Below, piece after piece: positions 51,801 through 57,401 of a stretch of DNA of 64,000 nt. The DNA lies in the NCBI GenBank assembly GCA_031418715.1, contig JANOJL010000070.1, forward strand, positions 27,019 to 91,018. Reading direction: 5' to 3'. The stretch comes from JANMDU01 sp031418715 (GTDB lineage Bacteria; Pseudomonadota; Gammaproteobacteria; Burkholderiales; Burkholderiaceae_C). The notes under the pieces are model-generated. The model worked only from the letters and a program-made list of their open reading frames with translations. It did not search any database and was not told the DNA's origin. Position numbers and translations under genes: made by a program. Numbering within the stretch: the first letter of the stretch is position 1; every line of letters starts with the position of its first letter.

Positions 51801-52991
51801 TTACTTTAAAGGACACAAAGATGCATAGGCATCCGAGTGATTCTTGAGCGGTGTCGCAATGGTGCGCAGTGTGACTTCGCCTGCTTTATCGGAAGTGGAC
51901 ACTTCAAAGACATGCATGTCTTGAATCGGGAAACCATTGGTGTTGAATTTGAAATTGCCGCGCAACGATTTGAAATCAGCCGCTTTCAAAGCTGCGCGCA
52001 GAGCAACCTTGTCATTCACCTTGCCACCGGTTTTCTTCAATGCGCTATTGATCAGCAAAGCGGAATCGTAAGCTTGCGCCGCATATTGCGAAGGTATGCG
52101 GTTGAATTTTTTACGGAAATCAGCCACAAATTTTTGACTCACAGCATTGGGAAAATCAGGCCCCCAAAATGTGCCAGATAAAGCACCCAGAGCTGTTTGG
52201 CGCAAGGCGGGAAGCGTCGAACCATCGGTGGTGGAGGCAGAGAGAATAGGGATCTTGCCGAGTACGCCCGCTTGGCGAAGTTGGCGCACAAACGTCACGC
52301 CCATACCACCCGGATAGAAGATAAACATCGCATCGGGCTTGGCTGCTTGCAGTTGCGCAATTTCAGCCGAGTAATCAGGCTGATTGAGCTGGGTGTAGGC
52401 CTCGCCAGCAACGCCGCCTTTGTAAAAGCGCTTGAAGCCTGCGATGAAGTCTTTGCCAGCTTGGTAATTGGGTGCCATGGCATAGACATTTTTAAAGCCT
52501 TTGTCCATCGCATACTTGCCCATCACCTCGGCTTGATTGTCGTTTTGCCAAGAAGCGAAGAAGAAATTTTGATTGCACTGTGCGCCAGCCAACGGCGCTG
52601 GGCCTGCATTGGAGCCGACAAAAATCATGTTGGCATCGGCCAGCGGCTTGGCCACGGCCATCATGACGTTAGAGAATGTGACCCCCGTCACGATATCAAC
52701 CTTGTCTTTTTCAATGAACTTCTGAACCGTCTGCACGCCGACATCCACCTTGAGCTGATCGTCTTCCTTGATCAATTCTACTTTTTGGCCGCCAAGCGTA
52801 CCGCCAGAGTGCTCAATGCCCATCATGAAGCCATCAAATTGGTCTTGGCCAAGGATGGCAGCTGGGCCGCTCATGGTGGCTATAAACCCAATTTTGACCT
52901 GCGCCACTGCATTCGGCGCAATGACTGCACTCAAACACAGCGCCAGCGCCGACAGGGGTTGGGAAAGATTGAAAGAGGAACGATGCTTCAA
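51801..52991 (-). CDS. livJ: Branched-chain amino-acid ABC transporter receptor LivJ-like
   Basis: 396 residues. A signal peptide (LSALALCLSAVIAPNAVA-Q) precedes VKIGFIATMSGPAAILGQDQFDGFMMGIEHSGGTLGGQKVELIKEDDQLKVDVGVQTVQKFIEKDKVDIVTGVTFSNV, typical of periplasmic type I receptors. Subgroup members bind branched-chain amino acids, amides, urea or aromatic acids, so the ligand is not certain. First gene of the liv unit. Confidence 0.9.
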   Translation of the reverse strand: MKHRSSFNLSQPLSALALCLSAVIAPNAVAQVKIGFIATMSGPAAILGQDQFDGFMMGIEHSGGTLGGQKVELIKEDDQLKVDVGVQTVQKFIEKDKVDIVTGVTFSNVMMAVAKPLADANMIFVGSNAGPAPLAGAQCNQNFFFASWQNDNQAEVMGKYAMDKGFKNVYAMAPNYQAGKDFIAGFKRFYKGGVAGEAYTQLNQPDYSAEIAQLQAAKPDAMFIFYPGGMGVTFVRQLRQAGVLGKIPILSASTTDGSTLPALRQTALGALSGTFWGPDFPNAVSQKFVADFRKKFNRIPSQYAAQAYDSALLINSALKKTGGKVNDKVALRAALKAADFKSLRGNFKFNTNGFPIQDMHVFEVSTSDKAGEVTLRTIATPLKNHSDAYASLCPLK

Positions 52992-53192
52992 AGTGGTCTC
53001 CTGATAATGCTTTAAGCCTAAAGTAGTTTATACACTAGGCTATGCTCGTTTTGAAGCGGGTTGTCCCGCATCGGCAAAACCCGAGCATATCTGTTCGCAG
53101 CGCTAATCAAGCGGCGAGGTGCCGCTTTTCGTAAACAATGCTTATCCAGCAAACCGTGACTGCCTTGGTTGAGTCAAAGCCGAATTTCGCGC
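52992..53192. other. livJ upstream region with two hairpins
   Basis: No gene is visible. A nested hairpin covers 53041-53089: outer TATGCTCG/CGAGCATA, then TTTTG/CAAAA and inner GCGGG/CCCGC around TTGT. A second, AAGCGGC (53109-53115) with GCCGCTT (53121-53127), runs into four T residues on plus. They may mark the edge of the duplicated metal module or terminate stray transcription. Confidence 0.45.
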
Positions 53193-53222
53193 TAGATACT
53201 GAAGTGACTTGAGGTTTCTAAT
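53193..53222 (+). promoter_or_regulatory. Decayed third copy of the CadR-like operator
   Basis: CTGAAGTGACTTGAGG (53199-53214) and TCTAAT (53217-53222) match the operator at 28027 almost exactly. The -35 has degraded to TAGATA and the spacer is 18 bases instead of 19. The -10 again ends six bases before an ATG (53229) that starts the decayed HMA-MauE gene, mirroring 36396-36433. Confidence 0.7.
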
Positions 53223-53228
53223 TCAAAG

Positions 53229-53480
53229 ATGCGCACCGCCCATCCTACGATCTAAGTCTTGAGCCGACGCAGGGAAACGATGCGCAATTTCATGGCGGGA
53301 TTTTTCATCGTCTTCTCCTTCGTTAAGCTGCTGAATATTCGCGCTTTTGCCGATGCCTATGCGGGCTACGATCTGCTGGCGGCGCGATGGCACGGCTAGG
53401 GATATGTCTATCCGATTGTGGAAGACGTGGGCAAGGTGCTGAGGCAGTTTTCATGCTGGTTTTTTTCCCAGTCTGAAGGG
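53229..53480 (+). pseudogene. Remnant of a second HMA-MauE gene
   Basis: The first eight codons (M-R-T-A-H-P-T-I then stop TAA) align with the intact gene's M-N-T-H-N-T-T-I-Y at 36433. The HMA domain is missing. From 53280 a block reads MRNFMAGFFIVFSFVKLL, then NIRAFADAYAGYDLLAARWHG, matching intact residues beginning at HETMRYFMAGFF. It ends in TAG where the intact gene has Trp. After that GYVYP is joined directly to IVEDVGKVL, with about 58 codons deleted. Three separate lesions show this is a long-dead copy. Confidence 0.88.
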
Positions 53481-53531
53481 TTATTTGCCATAGCTTAGAA
53501 GCTCTTGCCGCCAAAACCGTATCATTGCTAC

Positions 53532-53888
53532 GTGCGCCAACTTTTCAAAATCCTTCTCATCACACTGCTCGCCATGCGCGCGCTGGTGGGCGATGCGATG
53601 GCGTATGAAATGATGCAGGGCTTGGCTGGCTCTGCCGCTCCCGTGATGGAGATGAGCGCCAAGACATCCTCTGGCATGCCTTGCCACGAATTCGAGAGCC
53701 AAAGTGACATGGCGGCAGAGGCTAATGCCTCTTCTTGTACTACCTGCCAAGTCTGCAATTTGACCGTTTTCCTACCCGTAGGCTTGCATTTTGCGCTGTT
53801 TCAATTGCCTCAGTTGATGCTCGCCCAGCGTATTGACAATTGGCGCAGCTTCGACGCCGTATCGGCGAGCAAGCCACCCATTCTTTGA
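53532..53888 (+). CDS. Secreted Cys/His protein, CopL-like (second copy)
   Basis: 118 residues from a GTG. The leader VRQLFKILLITLLAMRALVGDAMAY parallels the protein at 40205, as does SSGMPCHEFESQ, followed by a Cys cluster SSCTTCQVCNL. The C-terminal part (FALFQLPQLMLAQRIDNW) lacks the first copy's wording but keeps the KPP ending. GTG is chosen by alignment to the first copy and because a TATCAT -10 (53520-53525) lies six bases ahead, as at 40193. It opens the second metal cassette. Confidence 0.7.
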   Translation: MRQLFKILLITLLAMRALVGDAMAYEMMQGLAGSAAPVMEMSAKTSSGMPCHEFESQSDMAAEANASSCTTCQVCNLTVFLPVGLHFALFQLPQLMLAQRIDNWRSFDAVSASKPPIL

Positions 53889-53967
53889 GTGCCCTGGGCG
53901 ACGTGCGCCCAAAATTTGGCTTCTCTCTCGATCCGATTCGCTTCGGACCCTCACTCAAGAAATTCTC

Positions 53968-54309
53968 ATGAAAAAACTTCTCATAGGCGTAGCCGTCATG
54001 GCCACCACACCCGGTATAGCTCTAGCTTCGCAAGCTCAAACTGCTCCCAAACCTGCTGCATCCGTTACCGCAGCAACTGCCACCCCAGAATGGGTCAACG
54101 CCGAAGTCAATAAGCTCGATCTGGCGCGCAAGCGCGTCACGCTTAAGCATGCCCCAATAGCCAGCATAAAAATGAACGCGATGACCATGCCCTTCAAGCT
54201 CAAAGATGCTGCTCTGTTTGAAGGCTACAAGATTGGCGACAAGTTGCAAATCGTTGTAATAGAAGACGATGGCGATTTGTTCATCGTGCAAGTGCGCAAA
54301 GCGCAGTGA
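53968..54309 (+). CDS. CusF-like periplasmic copper-binding protein (second copy)
   Basis: 113 residues. A signal peptide (LLIGVAVMATTPGIALA-S) precedes the CusF fold (AEVNKLDLARKRVTLKHAPIASIKMNAMTMPFKL). Metal ligands align as H61, M72 and M74, with M69 in place of the E. coli Trp, as in the first copy. It lies eight bases before the barrel gene at 54317, an order repeated from the first cassette, except for two extra small genes there. Confidence 0.87.
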   Translation: MKKLLIGVAVMATTPGIALASQAQTAPKPAASVTAATATPEWVNAEVNKLDLARKRVTLKHAPIASIKMNAMTMPFKLKDAALFEGYKIGDKLQIVVIEDDGDLFIVQVRKAQ

Positions 54310-54316
54310 GCACGCG

Positions 54317-55018
54317 ATGAAAAACTCCTATTTCAATAGCACTCCGCGCAGATTATTCGCCGGCTTGAGCCTATTTTTTCTCGTAAATGCAGCTTCTGCA
54401 CTGCCCGTGGGCTTCAAAGACAGCTGGATGACGATGGGCGAGGTGGGCCGTGATTATTCCGAAGCCAATGTGATGTACACCTTCAGTCAAAAAACCGCCA
54501 TCGGAGGTGGCGTTTCGGGGCTGAAATGGACGCATACGAATCCGCTGGGCGTGACCCACAGCAGGCGTTTTGAAACCGTGGATGCTCACATCAATCATCG
54601 CCTCGCTCGCTGGAATATGCCCGAGGCACAAGCCAATATTTACCTGCAAATGGGCGTGGGCCAATCGCGTGGTAATTTTTTCAACGGCACGCAAACCGTG
54701 CTGCTGCCAGGTATCCAGCTGGACTATGAAACGCGCCGTGTGTTCGCGGCCTACAAATGGCACGGCACGTATTCCAACGCATTGGATTACACGCGCTACG
54801 GCATCTCAGGCGGCTTCTCGTTTTACAAAACGGAATACGACGAATGGCAGCCGTGGGTCATTTTGGAAGCCTCGCGCAAAGGTGGCGATTTGAAAGATGC
54901 CGCCGAAATCACGCCGTATCTGCGCTTCATCCACAAGACTTTGTTCATCGAAGCTGGGGTACCCTTCCAAGAGGGTAAAAGTCAAGGCATCAAGGTCAAT
55001 TTTCGCTACACATTTTAA
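54317..55018 (+). CDS. Outer-membrane beta-barrel-like protein, family not recognised (second copy)
   Basis: 233 residues, homologous to the protein at 47094. A leader (LFAGLSLFFLVNAASA-L) is followed by PVGFKDSWMTMGEVGRDYSEANVMYTFSQKTAIGGGVSGLKW, strand-like stretches (FETVDAHINHRLARWN, YLQMGVGQSRGNFF, GISGGFSFYKTEYDEWQPWVILEASRK) and a C-terminal FRYTF. A terminal Phe and alternating pattern fit an outer-membrane barrel of eight to ten strands. Conservation of GFKDS-M-MG and FSFY-T-YDE-QPW between the copies marks probable functional sites. Confidence 0.75.
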   Translation: MKNSYFNSTPRRLFAGLSLFFLVNAASALPVGFKDSWMTMGEVGRDYSEANVMYTFSQKTAIGGGVSGLKWTHTNPLGVTHSRRFETVDAHINHRLARWNMPEAQANIYLQMGVGQSRGNFFNGTQTVLLPGIQLDYETRRVFAAYKWHGTYSNALDYTRYGISGGFSFYKTEYDEWQPWVILEASRKGGDLKDAAEITPYLRFIHKTLFIEAGVPFQEGKSQGIKVNFRYTF

Positions 55019-55042
55019 TTTTTTATTTTTTTGAAGATCATC

Positions 55043-55402
55043 ATGAAAACTTTCCAATCCAATCTCAATTCAATGGCACGTTGCGCAATATTGATAGCGG
55101 CTACCGGCACTTTTTCCTCAGTCAATGCAGCTGAAGTGGCCAAAGTCACCGTCAACGGCATGGTCTGCGCTTTCTGTGCGCAAGGTATTGAAAAAACTAT
55201 TGCCAAATTGCCGCAAACCAAGGCGGTGTATGTCAATTTAGACAAGCGCATCGTCGCCGTTGAACCGAAAGACGGCCAGAAGCTGGATATGGCGAAAATC
55301 AGAGCAGGCATCGTTGACGCGGGTTACGACGTGGTCAAAACCGAGACTTTGGCGAACACCACGGTCGCTGCCGTCAAGGCTGAGCTGACAGGCAAAAAAT
55401 GA
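55043..55402 (+). CDS. MerP-like periplasmic HMA protein (second copy)
   Basis: 119 residues. The signal peptide contains a palindromic-repeat copy (NSMARCAILIAATGTFSS). The HMA domain has VTVNGMVCAFCAQGIEKTIAKL (C42, C45) and VAVEPKDGQKLDMAKIRAGIVDAGYDVV. The stretch VTVNGMVCAFCAQGIEK is identical to that of the first copy. Its stop overlaps the MerT-like start. ATG at 55043 is preferred over a TTG at 55031. It likely passes a soft metal to the MerT-like protein. Confidence 0.87.
   Translation: MKTFQSNLNSMARCAILIAATGTFSSVNAAEVAKVTVNGMVCAFCAQGIEKTIAKLPQTKAVYVNLDKRIVAVEPKDGQKLDMAKIRAGIVDAGYDVVKTETLANTTVAAVKAELTGKK
55061..55118 (+). repeat. Palindromic repeat copy forming a signal peptide
   Basis: ATCTCAATTCAATGGCA, CGTTGCGCAATATTGATAG and CGGCTACCGGCACTTTTTCC fit the family head-first. 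The host reads NLNSMARCAILIAATGTFS, in the shared frame. The palindrome is more degraded than at 44564. Confidence 0.75.
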
Positions 55403-55818
55403 GCGGCAACTTAGATGCCATTGCCCAAGCAGGGGATGGTACGCAGCAAACGCGCAGCAGCTTTTTCACATCGCTGCTCAGCCTGTTCGCCAGCAGCTCC
55501 ACGCTGATCTGCTGCGCCTTGCCCGCGCTTCTCGTAGCGCTGGGCGCAGGCGCAGCGCTTTCTGGCTTGGTGGGTGCATTCCCGCAAATCGTCTGGCTGT
55601 CTGAGCACAAGGTAGGCCTGTTCATCTTCGCCGGCCTGATGCTCGCAGCCAGCGGTGCATTGCAATGGATCAACCGTAACGCACCTTGCCCAATCGACCC
55701 CGCGCTGCGCGCTGCCTGCCTGCGCACACGCAAAGTGTCCATGTATGTGTATTGGGTGAGTGTGGTGATCTATTGCTTGGGTGGATTCTTTGCTTTTGTA
55801 TTGCCATTGATGGCGTAA
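55399..55818 (+). CDS. MerT-like inner-membrane metal transport protein
   Basis: 139 residues with three or four membrane helices. Helix 1 contains a vicinal Cys pair (SSSTLICCALPALLVALGAGAALSG, C38/C39), as in MerT, with a second Cys pair in the loop CPIDPALRAACLRTRK (C97, C107) and two further helices (YVYWVSVVIYCLGGFFAFVLPLM). MerT takes Hg from MerP into the cytoplasm. No merA or mercury merR is in the window, so the substrate may be another soft metal. It is coupled to the MerP-like gene. The first-cassette copy is broken. Confidence 0.8.
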   Translation: MSGNLDAIAQAGDGTQQTRSSFFTSLLSLFASSSTLICCALPALLVALGAGAALSGLVGAFPQIVWLSEHKVGLFIFAGLMLAASGALQWINRNAPCPIDPALRAACLRTRKVSMYVYWVSVVIYCLGGFFAFVLPLMA

Positions 55819-55824
55819 AACAAA

Positions 55825-55940
55825 ATACCGGACGCTGTAAGACGCAGAGGTTTCGCAGAGGACACAAAAGAAGCAACCAAATTTTGGCATTTCTTTTTTG
55901 CGTCTTTTGCGTAACTTTTGCGTCTTACAACGTCCGGTAT
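55825..55940. repeat. 116-bp element with 21-base terminal inverted repeats
   Basis: ATACCGGACGCTGTAAGACGC (55825-55845) is inverted at 55920-55940 with one mismatch. The interior holds further pairable stretches (CAAAAGAAG with TTCTTTTTTG; GCGTCTTTTGCG). It has no coding capacity. It may be a MITE-like element or a large terminator between the MerT-like and TAXI genes. Confidence 0.7.
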
Positions 55941-56004
55941 TCGTCTTCTCTCTCCTCCCCGGCAGCCCAATCAAATTCACCACAAGCCGGGTTAAAGTAG
56001 CGAC

Positions 56005-57375
56005 ATGACCAAAACCATCCGCTACACCCTGATCTCACTGCGCGATTTGTTCGTCTCATTCGGCCCGTTCATCGCGCTGGGCGTGGCGTTACTGGGCTTG
56101 GCCTACTGGTGGCTCAATCCGAATCCACCGCGCACTGTCACACTGGCCACTGGGCCTGCACAAAGCGCATACGACGAGTTGGGCAAGAAGTATGTGGCCT
56201 ATCTCAAGGCCAATCGCATCAATGTGAAGGTGGTGCAAACCGAAGGGTCTTCTGCCAATCTCAAGCTCCTGCGCGATGGCTTGGTAGATGTAGGTTTTGT
56301 CCAAGGTGGCACGAACGAATTAACCGAGACCGATCAAGACAGCCTCTCCACACTGGGCAGCTTGTTTTTAGAGCCCATTTGGCTTTTTTACCGCGAAGAT
56401 TCTGCCGCCAAATTACTCGCTTCACCAGCTGCAAACAAAGCTGGAAAAGCCGTCAAAAGTATCCCCGCAGCCACGCCCACCCTGAATGCCATCACGCAAC
56501 TTCCCGGCTGGCGGCTCAATGTGGGTACAGAAGGCTCTGGCGTTCCCAAGCTGATGACACGCTTGCTAGAAAGCAACCGGGTGGAATTGAAAGACATCAA
56601 GCTTTCCACGTTGGATCAAACGCCCGCTGCCATCGCGCTCTTGGGTAGCGAGATTGATGCGCTCGTCTTTGCCTCTGCGCCAGAATCGCTGATGGTGCAA
56701 ATGCTCTTGCAAACGCCAGGCATCAAGCTGATGAATTTGCAGCAAAGCGAAGCCTACTCGCGGCGCTTTAATTTTCTCTCGCCAGCTTCGCTGCCGCGCG
56801 GCGTGGTGGACTTGGCTTTGGACAATCCGGCTCAAGACGTTCAACTGGTCGGCCCTACCGCATCGCTGATCACGCGAAACACCACCCATCCCGCTCTTTT
56901 GCAACTCTTCACCAGCGCTTCGCATCAGGTTCATGGCACGGCAGGTTGGTTTGCCAAATCCAAGCAGTTTCCTAATGCGCAACGCGATGAGCTGCCAATG
57001 GCGCAAGAGGCCGAGCGTTATTTGAAAAATGGCCCGCCGCTCCTGCAGCGCTACTTGTCTTTTTGGGCAGCCAATTTGATCGAGCGCATGTGGGTCGCGC
57101 TCTCGGTGATCATTGTGGTCTTGCTGCCGCTCTCGCGCATCTTGCCGCCGCTCTATACCTTCCGGGTGCGTTCGCGCATCTTCAAATGGTATGCCCAGTT
57201 GCGCAGCATCGAAGACCGCGATTCACCCGATCCTCAGGTACGCACAGTTTTGGTCGACGAACTCAACGCGCTCGATGGCATGGTGGAGAAGATCAAAGTG
57301 CCGCTGTCGCATGCGGATGAGTTGTATGCACTGCGCAGCAATATTCATTTGGTGCGCAAAAAACTCTTGCGCTGA
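56005..57375 (+). CDS. TAXI-family TRAP transporter solute receptor with membrane anchors
   Basis: 456 residues. An N-terminal membrane helix (FIALGVALLGLAYWWL) precedes the TAXI receptor fold (PRTVTLATGPAQSAYDELGKKYVAYLKANRINVKVVQTEGSSANLKLLRDGLVDVGFVQGGT; LNVGTEGSGVPKLM). A second helix (MWVALSVIIVVLLPLSRIL) and a cytoplasmic helical tail end the protein. TAXI receptors normally feed TRAP transporters, but no TRAP permease is adjacent. The dual anchor form may sense a solute. Confidence 0.85.
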   Translation: MTKTIRYTLISLRDLFVSFGPFIALGVALLGLAYWWLNPNPPRTVTLATGPAQSAYDELGKKYVAYLKANRINVKVVQTEGSSANLKLLRDGLVDVGFVQGGTNELTETDQDSLSTLGSLFLEPIWLFYREDSAAKLLASPAANKAGKAVKSIPAATPTLNAITQLPGWRLNVGTEGSGVPKLMTRLLESNRVELKDIKLSTLDQTPAAIALLGSEIDALVFASAPESLMVQMLLQTPGIKLMNLQQSEAYSRRFNFLSPASLPRGVVDLALDNPAQDVQLVGPTASLITRNTTHPALLQLFTSASHQVHGTAGWFAKSKQFPNAQRDELPMAQEAERYLKNGPPLLQRYLSFWAANLIERMWVALSVIIVVLLPLSRILPPLYTFRVRSRIFKWYAQLRSIEDRDSPDPQVRTVLVDELNALDGMVEKIKVPLSHADELYALRSNIHLVRKKLLR

Positions 57376-57401
57376 GTCGTTCCCACCTAATTCAACACCC
57401 C

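Noticed and set aside
53109..53129. Terminator for a plus-strand transcript ahead of the second cassette
   Set aside because: The hairpin and T-run are real, but no gene lies upstream on that strand, so a terminator role is not supported; it is reported only as a hairpin.
47747..55818. Mercury resistance (mer) operon
   Set aside because: MerP-like and MerT-like genes are present, but there is no merA or mercury-type merR, and the loop reads MVCAFC. The surrounding genes point to copper and soft divalent metals, so a mercury assignment would be overreach.
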